Shown: positions 1 to 7,931 of the stretch, one piece after another
Layout of the letters: every line of letters begins with the position of its first letter
Numbering within the stretch: position 1 is the first letter of the stretch
Assembly (NCBI GenBank): GCA_964495805.1
Contig: CAZBWV010000033.1
Location: 4,064 to 68,063 of the forward strand
Reading direction: 5' to 3'
Length of the DNA: 64,000 bases
Origin: JALXCH01 sp964495805
Lineage (GTDB): Bacteria; Calditrichota; Calditrichia; RBG-13-44-9
Made by a program: the position numbers and the translations under genes
The notes under the pieces: model-generated
The model's input: only the letters and a program-made list of their open reading frames with translations
Told to the model about the DNA's origin: nothing
Database searches by the model: none

Positions 1-856
1 TCACGGTTTCCTCCACGCTTCCGGTAAGGGCATGGGGATGGATATAGCCTTCCCGCTTTTCCGTCGTTTCCGGCGACATGGTGTGCCGGGGAAGGCGAGC
101 AATCAGATCGGCGGCTATTTTAATTCCGTTAACCAGTTTTCCTTTCGCATATCCGGGGTGCATATTCACACCGTGGATGGTGATGGTAACCGTATCGGCG
201 CAAAAAGTTTCGTCTTCCACCTCACCGACGGTTTCTCCGTCGATGGTATAAGCGTAGCGGGCACCGAATTCGTTGATATCAAAATATTTGGTGCCAGTAC
301 CCACCTCTTCGTCCACAGTAAACGCAATTTTAATCTCCCCATGGGGAATTTCCGGATGGTTCACCAGATATTCCAGAGCGGTCATAATTTCTGCCACACC
401 GGCTTTATCGTCCGCACCCAACAGGGTGGTCCCGTCACTGGTGATAATATCGTGCCCGATACAATGACGGAGTGCCGGATCGTTCTCCGGGGTTAGGCGC
501 TGAGTCTGATCGCCTGGAAGTACTATTTCGCCACCCTGGTAATTTTTGTGAATAATGGGCTTTACGTTCGCGCCACTCACTTCCGGAGAAGTGTCCACAT
601 GAGCAATGAAACCAATGGGCGGCACCTTCACCGGGTGGTTCTCGGGAAGATTGGAAGGAAGGGTGGCGAACACATAACCGTGCTCGGTGAGATGAACATC
701 CTGCAAACCCAGTTCTTTTAACTGTTTCACTAACAGCCGCGAAAGCTCTAATTGCTTTTCGGTGCTGGGGTAAGTTTGCGACTCTTCATCGGATTGAGTA
801 TCGATTTTGACGTAGGTAAAAAAGCGTTCCAGTAAATGTTCGGTGGGTATTTCCAT
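1..856 (-). CDS. pepT: Peptidase T (tripeptide aminopeptidase), C-terminus off the left edge
   Basis: The first 285 residues of an M20-family di-zinc aminopeptidase that removes N-terminal residues from tripeptides in the cytoplasm. Metal-site motifs read clearly: AHVDTS (H86, D88), GADDKAG (D149 region) and VDEEVGTG (catalytic E183/E184). The last zinc histidine of the family lies beyond the window edge, so the gene is incomplete here, not broken. The start is fixed by an AGGAGG ribosome site a few bases upstream (861-866). It is divergent from the small membrane protein at 1057. Its presence fits a peptide-fermenting lifestyle (inference). Confidence 0.93.
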   Translation of the reverse strand, partial: MEIPTEHLLERFFTYVKIDTQSDEESQTYPSTEKQLELSRLLVKQLKELGLQDVHLTEHGYVFATLPSNLPENHPVKVPPIGFIAHVDTSPEVSGANVKPIIHKNYQGGEIVLPGDQTQRLTPENDPALRHCIGHDIITSDGTTLLGADDKAGVAEIMTALEYLVNHPEIPHGEIKIAFTVDEEVGTGTKYFDINEFGARYAYTIDGETVGEVEDETFCADTVTITIHGVNMHPGYAKGKLVNGIKIAADLIARLPRHTMSPETTEKREGYIHPHALTGSVEETV

Positions 857-1056
857 TGTATCCTCCTGTATTCGTTTGCGTTTTATTTGTCAGAGAAAAG
901 ATAAAAATGAAAAATGACCTTCAAAACTGCTTTTTAAAATAATAAATTAAAGAAAAGATTGTTTGATATTGTACCGGACTTTATGAGGAGTTCATTGAAA
1001 CAATGTTCTCATTTACTGCGTAAGTACCCTTAAATACATGGAGAAGGAGAAAAATT

Positions 1057-1308
1057 ATGGAATTGATCGGATTATTATTTGTTTTCCTTTTGCTTTACGT
1101 GGGCATAAAATTTCTGGCTGTGACGCTGAAGGTTGGAGCATTGCTGCTTGTGTTACCTATTTTGCTGGTGGTGGGATTAAGCTTGCTGTTAACCGTTTCC
1201 CTGGTGGGCGTCACGCTCATCCCGTTGTTTTTAGGGCTGTTGCTTCCCCTGCTGCCCGTTGTGCTAATTCTGGTGGGAATTGTTTTTTTGCTGAAAGCTA
1301 CGACGTGA
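1057..1308 (+). CDS. Small hydrophobic membrane protein, unknown function
   Basis: An 83-residue protein made almost wholly of Leu, Val, Ile and Gly, with two to three predicted membrane segments and a short charged C-terminus. A GGAGAAGGAG ribosome site lies a suitable distance upstream, which supports real translation. I recognise no family. It stands alone between pepT (divergent) and the hydrogenase protease genes (convergent), so context gives no function. Confidence 0.6.
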   Translation: MELIGLLFVFLLLYVGIKFLAVTLKVGALLLVLPILLVVGLSLLLTVSLVGVTLIPLFLGLLLPLLPVVLILVGIVFLLKATT

Positions 1309-1316
1309 GGAGGGGG

Positions 1317-1440
1317 ATTGAAGGTTAAGGGGATATGGGGGAATGAGGAATGTAAAAATGTAAAATGTAAAATGAAAGGGACTTAAGGGAGGTACAGAGC
1401 GTAAGGGGAAATATGAGGGATGAGGCATATCAAGGAGATG
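1317..1440 (+). repeat. Purine-rich low-complexity repeat with TGTAAAA units
   Basis: The stretch after the small membrane gene is a G/A-rich tract (AAGGGGATATGGGGGAATGA type) followed by tandem ATGTAAAATGTAAAATG units. The same composite, GAGGAATGTAAAATGTAAAATG-like, recurs in reverse at 39583-39605, and the TGTAAAA part recurs at 49431-49452. It therefore looks like a dispersed intergenic repeat family. No gene was seen in it. Confidence 0.6.
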
Positions 1441-1507
1441 TGGGAGGTGAGGATAAGGGGGTCGGTGATGAGGCGCTCCGGATGTTTTGGTAATAAGATT
1501 GTTGAAT

Positions 1508-1993
1508 TTATTTCCACATTTTTTGCAATTCCTGCACAATTTTCCGGGCGGCCCGTTCAACAGACGGGGTTAGTCCTTCGCCCACTTCCACCCGTTCCGG
1601 TTGAATACCGATCAGTTGAATCTCAGCTTTGCGAAATTCAGGGTAAAGCGACTCTAAAAGTCGGATGGTTTCGATAGCAGAGAGCTGGTGTGCTGCCTGA
1701 CTCTGGCCGGGCATTTGCATAATCTCTTCCCGCGAGAAATACCGAACTGTTCCGGGTGATTCTCCCATTTCCACCGCATCAATTAAAATAATTCGCTGCT
1801 GATGGTTAAAATGTGAGAGAATTTTCAACAGGTCACTGCCGCAGTTGGCCAGCTGAACCTGTGGAGGATGGGGTAATGTCTCCAGCTCCTGAAGAATAAA
1901 AATACCCACTCCGTCGTCTCGCATAAGGGTGTTACCCAACCCCACAATGAGCGTGGAGGGGAGGGAAGAAGATGGAATCACCTGTTTTTCCAT
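1508..1993 (-). CDS. [NiFe]-hydrogenase maturation protease (HyaD/HybD family)
   Basis: A 161-residue endopeptidase of the family that trims the C-terminal tail of a hydrogenase large subunit after nickel insertion. The nickel-sensing residues of the family are in place: GLGNTLMRDDGVG (D26/D27), LIDAVE (D72) and AAHQLSA (H102). It overlaps the protease gene before it by 16 bases, so the two are translated together. Two large subunits with cleavable tails occur nearby (Mbh at 10048 and HydA at 19806). Which protease serves which is not shown by sequence alone; this HyaD-like form is a reasonable partner for HydA (inference). Confidence 0.88.
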   Translation of the reverse strand: MEKQVIPSSSLPSTLIVGLGNTLMRDDGVGIFILQELETLPHPPQVQLANCGSDLLKILSHFNHQQRIILIDAVEMGESPGTVRYFSREEIMQMPGQSQAAHQLSAIETIRLLESLYPEFRKAEIQLIGIQPERVEVGEGLTPSVERAARKIVQELQKMWK

Positions 1994-2448
1994 GTTGTAA
2001 CAATCAATTGTGTTAATTCTTTAATGGTTTTCCGAACGGTTGGGGAAAGGGAAGTACCCAGCGCCGTCTGCTCGGGTTGAATTCCCAGACAAAAATCCGG
2101 AACGGAATGCAGGGATTGCAGAAAGTCGAAAATGAGCTCCAGGGAAAAATTGTGCGTGGAAATGGCGAAATGCCCGATTTCGTTGCGGGAGAAAATTCGC
2201 CAGCTACCCGGTTCACCAGCAAAATTTACAATATCCACCCACAATCGGGCTTCTCCGGGCATTTCGGCAATCCGCTGCAGGTAGTTCTCCGGATTGCTCC
2301 CCACAATCAGGGTGTGTGGATATCCGTTTGAGTGCAGTGTTTTCACTGTTTCAATTCCGGCGGCATCATCCCCACGCAGGGGATTTCCGATACCAATAAT
2401 CAGGGGACGTTTCTGAATAATCCGCTGTAATTTTACCTGTTCGCTCAC
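1978..2448 (-). CDS. [NiFe]-hydrogenase maturation protease (HycI-like)
   Basis: A 156-residue paralogue of the next gene, with the motifs IGIGNPLRGDDAAG (D27/D28), WVDIV (D72) and STHNFSL (H99) that bind nickel in this family. The THNFSLELIF segment resembles HycI-type proteases that process group 4 hydrogenases, so Mbh large subunit is its likely substrate (inference). It starts with GTG behind a GAGG ribosome site. A terminator lies between it and the Mbh genes, so the protease pair probably has its own promoter in 2449-2659, although I could not pick out clear -35/-10 boxes there. Confidence 0.88.
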   Translation of the reverse strand: MSEQVKLQRIIQKRPLIIGIGNPLRGDDAAGIETVKTLHSNGYPHTLIVGSNPENYLQRIAEMPGEARLWVDIVNFAGEPGSWRIFSRNEIGHFAISTHNFSLELIFDFLQSLHSVPDFCLGIQPEQTALGTSLSPTVRKTIKELTQLIVTTWKNR

Positions 2449-2659
2449 GTAAACCTCGTATGTTTTCCCTCTTGAATATAATGGAAGATGGACTTATGCA
2501 GAAGAGAAAAATCCATCTTTACCTTTCTGACCGAAAAAAGCGGGGAGAAATTGCCGTTTCCCCCATCGTTTAAATGACAGGTAGGTAAGCGTACTTGGAG
2601 CACCATCTGGACAAAACAGAAAAACAACCGGAGGTGCCACGGTGGCGGAGGGGATTGAA

Positions 2660-2696
2660 TTAAAAAGGCCATCACCAGAAATTCTGGCAATGGCCT
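2660..2696 (-). terminator. Rho-independent terminator after the Mbh operon
   Basis: AGGCCAT (2666-2672) pairs with ATGGCCT (2690-2696), and inside it CCAGA pairs with TCTGG around a three-base loop. Read on the minus strand the stem is followed by TTTTTAA. It sits 43 bases beyond the stop of the last Mbh gene and before the maturation proteases, ending the long transcript. Confidence 0.8.
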
Positions 2697-2738
2697 GGCT
2701 GAAGGTAGCGGAGCAGGACAGGAGGCTTAAACGGTGAA

Positions 2739-3350
2739 TTATCCCCACTCTTCTTTTAACAGCACATTCCGACGGCACTGCGGACAGAGAATTCGCATAA
2801 TGTCCCAGCGACCCACCGGGCGATCGTCCCGATTTGCGGTGGGCGATTTTAAACCCTGTTCCCGGGCGTAGGTTAAATACACAGTAGGGTTAGCAAACAC
2901 CAGTGTTTTAAGCTGGTTGAAGATGTATTCCAGTTGGGCGGCGGGAGCTACCACATTGCCGCAGATCTCGCAGCGCACCAGTTCATGCTCAATGGTTTCC
3001 TGCGCTTCGGTGTGTTCGAAGTAAGAGAGCTCGTATTCGGTGGTTAGTTGAATTCCTTGCTCGGTGGTACAATGCAATTCACACTCGCCACAGAAGATGC
3101 AGTTTCCGTAGTTGCAGGTTAAACGACGGATGGCACGCTCGCCCTCCACAATATCCTCCACCCGAATGGCACGAGCGGGACACACCTCTGCACAGGCACC
3201 GCATCCGATACAATAATCCGGATTGTACCGGGGAGCAGCGCGTAAATTCTCCGGTACCGGAGTGGGTTCCTTGGGAAAAGGATGAGTGTAAGGACCCTGA
3301 ACAACAGCGGTGAGGGCTTCTTTGAGCTCCCTTAATTTAGGCCAGCGCAT
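2739..3350 (-). CDS. mbhN: Mbh hydrogenase ferredoxin-like subunit (MbhN/NuoI type)
   Basis: An electron-transfer subunit with two [4Fe-4S] sites that carries electrons between ferredoxin and the small subunit of the membrane hydrogenase. The clusters are CIGCGACAEVCP (C47, C50, C53, C57) and CIFCGECELHC (C84-C94). Two extra CxxC pairs near the C-terminus (CEIC and CPQC) may bind zinc, an extension beyond minimal NuoI. The start chosen (Met at 3350) lies 10 bases from an AAGGAG site; an upstream in-frame start would add 20 unconserved residues. It is the last gene of the Mbh set. Confidence 0.85.
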   Translation of the reverse strand: MRWPKLRELKEALTAVVQGPYTHPFPKEPTPVPENLRAAPRYNPDYCIGCGACAEVCPARAIRVEDIVEGERAIRRLTCNYGNCIFCGECELHCTTEQGIQLTTEYELSYFEHTEAQETIEHELVRCEICGNVVAPAAQLEYIFNQLKTLVFANPTVYLTYAREQGLKSPTANRDDRPVGRWDIMRILCPQCRRNVLLKEEWG

Positions 3351-3437
3351 AGGGGGTAAACTCCTTTTTAATTGAGAAAAGAGAAAAGAGAATAGAGGTA
3401 TTTGAGTCAAAAGTTGTTTTAGACCGGGAAGAGTGGA

Positions 3438-3785
3438 TTAGTCCAGATTGGTTTGTTTTGATTCCGGAAAATCTTCCCGATAGCGGTCGAACAGACTCCC
3501 TTTCCAGAGGGGGAAACCTGCCCGGTGGGAACCCCGGGAGATGGCATGAGCTGCAGTGGGAGCGGTGATAAGAATGAAGAGAATGCACAAAAGCGCTTTC
3601 ATGCTCATGCTGCTCCAGCCAAATTCCACTATGACTGCAGCAAGAATCAGGATGGTTCCCAGTGTGACACACTTGGTGGATGCTTGCAACCGATTGTAAA
3701 TATCCGGGAAACGAATGAGACCCAGACATCCGGCAAAATCGAAAAACAAACCGATACACAACAGTACGACGGCGGTATTACTCAT
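3438..3785 (-). CDS. mrpG: Mrp-type Na+/H+ antiporter subunit G
   Basis: A 115-residue, three-helix membrane subunit of the Mrp antiporter module (MbhC in archaeal membrane hydrogenases). The conserved segment RFPDIYNRLQASTKCVTLG is typical of the MnhG/MrpG family. It overlaps mrpF by eight bases, the usual coupled F-G arrangement. It is too small to transport alone and works as part of the ion-translocating membrane arm. Confidence 0.9.
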   Translation of the reverse strand: MSNTAVVLLCIGLFFDFAGCLGLIRFPDIYNRLQASTKCVTLGTILILAAVIVEFGWSSMSMKALLCILFILITAPTAAHAISRGSHRAGFPLWKGSLFDRYREDFPESKQTNLD

Positions 3786-4032
3786 CCAGTGTTCTCCCCT
3801 CTAAATATTTAGCCAGTGCCGTGGTTCCAATAAATGCCAGCAGAGACCAGGATACGGCAATGTTCATATACAGGTCTTTTCCGGTGTACAGGGTAAGGAT
3901 GGCGCAAAATCCGACCATTAAAATGCCCAGAATATCGATGGCGACTGTGCGGTCGGGTGGAGTGGGGCCAGCTCCCACACGGTACAAACAAAAGAATGCA
4001 CATGTTAGCAAAATGACAATAAAAAAGTTCAT
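3778..4032 (-). CDS. mrpF: Mrp-type antiporter subunit F
   Basis: An 84-residue three-helix membrane protein of the MnhF/MrpF family (MbhB equivalent). The RVGAGPTPPDRTVAIDIL segment, with the conserved Asp after the first helix, is diagnostic. It is translationally coupled to mrpG and follows mrpE by about 70 bases. Confidence 0.9.
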   Translation of the reverse strand: MNFFIVILLTCAFFCLYRVGAGPTPPDRTVAIDILGILMVGFCAILTLYTGKDLYMNIAVSWSLLAFIGTTALAKYLEGRTLDE

Positions 4033-4103
4033 GGAAATCTCCCCGAAATTCTGTCATGATTGAATAAAACGATTGTTCGAAAGCGAATACCAGATTCCGA
4101 TCG

Positions 4104-4589
4104 TTATTCAAAGATTTTCTTCAGATACCGCTCGAACTTCTGGACAATCACCCGCGTTTCTTCGTCCGGATCGTCGGAGACGATGTTGATCCAGTGCACG
4201 TACAACCAGTTGTCCACGCAATCCACAGTAAGGGTACCGGGGGTCAGCGTGATGGAGTTAGCCAGGAAGGTTTTAGCCAGCTCGTTTGTGAGTGAGGTTC
4301 GAACTTTCACAATTCCCGGACGGATAGGCATTTCCGGATGAAAAACCCGATAAGCCACGTCGAAATTGGACTGGATGACGTACCAGAAAAATACTGGCAG
4401 ATAAACCAGTGCCCAGAATAAACGGCGGGGATTGAACAAAAAAATGAATTCTTCCGGTAGCAGGTCGCTAAACAAAAAGGAAGCGATGAGTGCCAGCAAT
4501 ACGCCGGCAATTAAGTCCGGTGTATCGAGCGACCAGGTAAGCGCAATCCAGATGAACATTAAAAAAATAAAATCAATGATCTTTTTCAT
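4104..4589 (-). CDS. mrpE: Mrp-type antiporter subunit E
   Basis: A 161-residue MnhE/MrpE-family protein with two N-terminal helices and a cytosolic C-terminal domain. Typical signatures are the WIALTWSLDTPDLIAGVLLA helix and LANSITLTPGTLTVDC. It corresponds to MbhA of archaeal Mbh, and its order E-F-G matches canonical mrp operons. Confidence 0.9.
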   Translation of the reverse strand: MKKIIDFIFLMFIWIALTWSLDTPDLIAGVLLALIASFLFSDLLPEEFIFLFNPRRLFWALVYLPVFFWYVIQSNFDVAYRVFHPEMPIRPGIVKVRTSLTNELAKTFLANSITLTPGTLTVDCVDNWLYVHWINIVSDDPDEETRVIVQKFERYLKKIFE

Positions 4590-4621
4590 GAACCCGTCCT
4601 CGGTTACTTGTCAGAAAATTA

Positions 4622-6094
4622 TCAGGGAAGGGTGTATTGGGCGTAATGTTGTGGATGCAGAAGCACCGAACGAGCGGTTTCCAGTAACTGGGGCCCGTAA
4701 ACGGGATACAGAACACCTAATACGGTGCACAACACAGCTAACAGCACAACCCCTGCAACCATTAAAACCGGCGATTCACGGATTTGCCGCAGATGTTCAG
4801 GAAGTTCACCGAACAGCGCATATTTTTGTACCTTTACAAAGGAAATAAGGGTCATAAAGCTTACAAAAACGGTAACTGCGGCCAGAAAGTAGTAATGTGC
4901 CTGAAACAATGCGTAGATGATGATGAGTTTGCTCCAGAATCCATTAAATGGTGGAACGCCGGAGATGGAGAGAGCCGCCACAGAGCAGCAGCTGCCCGTC
5001 CAGGGCATCTTTTTGATCAGCCCACCTAACTGTTTAAGCTGGCGCGTCCCGGTGCTGTATTCAAACGCACCGGAACAGAGAAACAGGAGCGATTTGAACA
5101 CGGCGTGGTTCAATAGGTGAAATAAGCCTCCTAACACGCCCAGTGGGGTGGCCAACCCGATGCCCACCACCACATAACCCATCTGGCTGATGCTGTGATA
5201 TGCCAGCAATCGTTTGAAATCCCACTGTCCCACCGCCAGAAATACCCCAACCACCATGGACAGACCTCCCAGCGTCAGCAAAATGGTTTGAACAACGGGG
5301 GTCAGACCTAATATCACAAAGAACACTCGTGCCAGTGCATACACTCCCAACGCTTTGATAATCAGACCAGAGAGCATGGCGGAAATGGGTGCAGGGGCGG
5401 AAGGATGTGCATCCGGCAACCAGGCATGAAACGGTACCATGGCGGATTTAAGTCCGAAACCCAGAAAAAACAGTGCAAAAATGAACAGAAGTAAATGGTT
5501 ACCGGAAGTCCCTGATAACCGCCTTGCCATATCCGCCATATTTAATGTACCGGTGGTGGCATATAGCAATACGATTCCCATGAGAATCAGAGTGGAAGAA
5601 ACACCACCCAGTATTAAGTATTTGAAAGACGCTTCCAATTCCTCAGCTTCCACACCAAACGCCACCAGAGCATAGGAGGCAATGGAAGCAATCTCCAGAA
5701 AAACAAACAGGTTGAAAAAGTCGCCGGTTAGCACCACACCATTCATTCCCGCAATCATCAATAGGTACAGCGAGTAGAATTTGTTTTGAGCCGTGTACTG
5801 TTGCATGTAAGGAATGGCAAACAGAGTTACCGCCAGGGAGATGACAGCAATAATCAGGATCAGCAGCTGACTCAGTCCGTCCCACACCAGAGAGATGCCC
5901 AGAGGGGGTTGCCATCCGCCCATCCGGTAATAAAAAGAAGGATGTCCCTGAAGTTGCCAGGAAAGCCATCCTAAAAATAAAACGGTGGCAAGGGTTAACA
6001 CCGGCGAGATGCGTCGGATGAATTTCGACAGAATCAGGTTGACAAAGGACATTCCCAGCGGGATTGCCACAAACAACGGAAGCATCTGTTCCAT
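4622..6094 (-). CDS. mrpD: Ion-translocating antiporter-like subunit (MrpD/MbhH, NuoN-like)
   Basis: A 490-residue, roughly 14-helix membrane subunit homologous to complex I antiporter subunits. Key charged residues lie in their usual settings: the Glu of NLFVFLEIASIASYALVAFG, the Lys of GLKSAMVPFHAWLPDAHPSA and the His/Lys of LLNHAVFKSLL. It is a probable ion channel that couples ferredoxin-driven H2 formation to ion pumping. Which ion (Na+ or H+) cannot be told from sequence here. Confidence 0.92.
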   Translation of the reverse strand: MEQMLPLFVAIPLGMSFVNLILSKFIRRISPVLTLATVLFLGWLSWQLQGHPSFYYRMGGWQPPLGISLVWDGLSQLLILIIAVISLAVTLFAIPYMQQYTAQNKFYSLYLLMIAGMNGVVLTGDFFNLFVFLEIASIASYALVAFGVEAEELEASFKYLILGGVSSTLILMGIVLLYATTGTLNMADMARRLSGTSGNHLLLFIFALFFLGFGLKSAMVPFHAWLPDAHPSAPAPISAMLSGLIIKALGVYALARVFFVILGLTPVVQTILLTLGGLSMVVGVFLAVGQWDFKRLLAYHSISQMGYVVVGIGLATPLGVLGGLFHLLNHAVFKSLLFLCSGAFEYSTGTRQLKQLGGLIKKMPWTGSCCSVAALSISGVPPFNGFWSKLIIIYALFQAHYYFLAAVTVFVSFMTLISFVKVQKYALFGELPEHLRQIRESPVLMVAGVVLLAVLCTVLGVLYPVYGPQLLETARSVLLHPQHYAQYTLP

Positions 6095-6238
6095 ATTGGT
6101 AAACTCCGGTTGATTGTCTGAGCAGAAAGGGATTTGTGATTTAAATTTTCCGGGATATGGGCACCCGGTTGGTTCCCCCTTGATGGAAAATGGAATTACC
6201 TTTCCGGGGAACGGCCTGCTGGAGCACGTCCGGGCGGT

Positions 6239-6589
6239 TTACCCGCGCAGGCGGCGAATTTCGCTCATATCGAAAGTTTTGTATTTTTGATATAGACGCA
6301 ACGAAATACCCACCATCAGGGCAAGCGTGCTTAATCCAATAACAATGGAAGTAAGCACCAGCGCCTGCGGTAACGGGTCCACTGCCTGCCGGGCAAATTC
6401 CACCCGATTCATCCCTGGTAACAGGATGGGAGGGATGCCATCATGCCGATATCCCAACAAAATAATAAACAAATTGATGGCATATTCCATGATAACCATG
6501 CCAATGATTTTTTTTACCAGATGTTTTTTGGCAATCAGGCAGTAAAGACCCATCACAAAAAGCAGTGCATTTAAAAAGTAGATGAACAT
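6239..6589 (-). CDS. mrpC: Mrp-type antiporter subunit C (MbhG, NuoK-like)
   Basis: A 116-residue three-helix protein of the NuoK/MrpC family. It carries the family segment DPLPQALVLTSIVIGLSTLA, and a polar Glu within the membrane helix VIMEYAINLFIIL. It lies between mrpB and mrpD, as in stand-alone mrp operons. Confidence 0.9.
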   Translation of the reverse strand: MFIYFLNALLFVMGLYCLIAKKHLVKKIIGMVIMEYAINLFIILLGYRHDGIPPILLPGMNRVEFARQAVDPLPQALVLTSIVIGLSTLALMVGISLRLYQKYKTFDMSEIRRLRG

Positions 6590-6697
6590 GAAACGTTCCT
6601 TATTTTCGGTGAGAAGGGTTGTTTTATTTCGTTTGAAAGGAGTTTCATTTAAGCCATTCCGTTCGGGAAAAATAAAGGCGATTGTTTTAGAAACGGG

Positions 6698-7153
6698 TTA
6701 ATCCTCATCCTCTCCTACCAGACCGGATACAAACCGTCCGAAGATGGCCAGGGCCAGAAACACTGCGAAGATGCTGGCCATCACCTTTACCGCAATGGCA
6801 ATATTGCTGTACAGAATGGTTCCGGAACTGAGAAGAGTAAACGGTGGCGTTTTTTCGATAAAATTCATGAAAAAATAACCGGCGGTGTAACCAAGCATGG
6901 CAATACTCCAGAAGGCGATTGCACCAACATTATCTAACAGGCTGGCCCAAAAATCGCTCAATTTGCTTAGTGCCATGTCTTTTCCGAATGCCAGGGTTAT
7001 GAGAATGAAACCGCAGGCAAGCATAATACCTCCGGCAAATCCCCCGCCGGGGGTGAGATGTCCGTACAGAGTGATGTAAAATCCGTACAGGAAAATCACT
7101 CCGGTGAGCAATCGAGTGGCGTTTTTAACAATAAAGGTCATTCCATGATTCAT
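6698..7153 (-). CDS. mrpB: Mrp-type antiporter subunit B (MbhF)
   Basis: A membrane subunit of about 151 residues from the MnhB family, recognised by LYGHLTPGGGFAGGIMLA. Three upstream in-frame codons begin with TTG, too close to the AGGAG site. ATG at 7153, 11 bases from that site, is the better start. It follows the MbhD/E-type gene, as in archaeal mbh operons. Confidence 0.88.
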   Translation of the reverse strand: MNHGMTFIVKNATRLLTGVIFLYGFYITLYGHLTPGGGFAGGIMLACGFILITLAFGKDMALSKLSDFWASLLDNVGAIAFWSIAMLGYTAGYFFMNFIEKTPPFTLLSSGTILYSNIAIAVKVMASIFAVFLALAIFGRFVSGLVGEDED

Positions 7154-7279
7154 GAAAGCCAATCTCCTGAATTTTTACAGTATCGGAAGAATATGTGGCA
7201 TTTATATAAAAACGGAATAATTTTTCACAAAAATAATTGATTCCGCCTTTCCCCATATACCCTCATGCTCTATTTCCTC

Positions 7280-7894
7280 TTACTCTCCTCTCTTTCCATC
7301 TTCCACCGGTGGAGAAAATTGTTCCAGCTCTTCTTTCCGCGGAATGCCCACTCGCACCCGGTCGGATTCATCCTTTTTCTTTTTACCTTTAATGCGAAGG
7401 ATAACAAAAGTACCCAGGATGGCGGTGAAAATAACCGTGGCTTCACCCAGGGTGTCGTACGCGCGGTAATCCAGTAAAATTCCCATTACCACGTTGGAAG
7501 CACCCGTTTCCGGAACACTGTGGTTTAAATAGTGTTGCGAAACGCTCATAACCGGATGGCCGAAATCCGGGAGTTCCATGAATGCCAGAAAAGCAAACAC
7601 CAGAAACAAACCGAAGAAAATTAAGCTGGCAATAATGGCAAAAGTATCCCGGTGGGCGGCAATGGCGGTATTATCGATGGAAACCGTGGAGCGAATGAGA
7701 ATGATGAGCACAATGACTTCTACCACAACCTGAGTGATGGCAATATCCGGTGCTCCTAAAAACAGGAACATGATGGAGAGCCCCATTCCCACAACTCCCG
7801 CGGAAATAACCGAGGCCAGAATGTTCCGCGTTTCGATGGCGATTACTGAACCAATGATGGAAAAGATGAGCAAAGCATATAAAAGAATAACCAT
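7280..7894 (-). CDS. MbhD-MbhE fusion (detached C-terminal part of MrpA)
   Basis: About 204 residues in two parts. The N-terminal DUF4040-like three-helix domain has the signature GAPDIAITQVVVEVIVLIIL (MbhD). The C-terminal part (YRAYDTLGEATVIFTAILGT) corresponds to MbhE and the end of MrpA. In stand-alone Mrp antiporters these domains are fused behind the NuoL-like part of MrpA; here they form a separate gene just after the NuoL-like gene. A highly charged C-terminal tail (GKKKKDESDR onward) is probably cytosolic. The ATG at 7894 with AAGG upstream is preferred over an in-frame GTG at 7909. Confidence 0.85.
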   Translation of the reverse strand: MVILLYALLIFSIIGSVIAIETRNILASVISAGVVGMGLSIMFLFLGAPDIAITQVVVEVIVLIILIRSTVSIDNTAIAAHRDTFAIIASLIFFGLFLVFAFLAFMELPDFGHPVMSVSQHYLNHSVPETGASNVVMGILLDYRAYDTLGEATVIFTAILGTFVILRIKGKKKKDESDRVRVGIPRKEELEQFSPPVEDGKRGE

Positions 7895-7931
7895 GGGAAG
7901 AACCTTCACTTTTAAATGAAGAAACCAGCTG

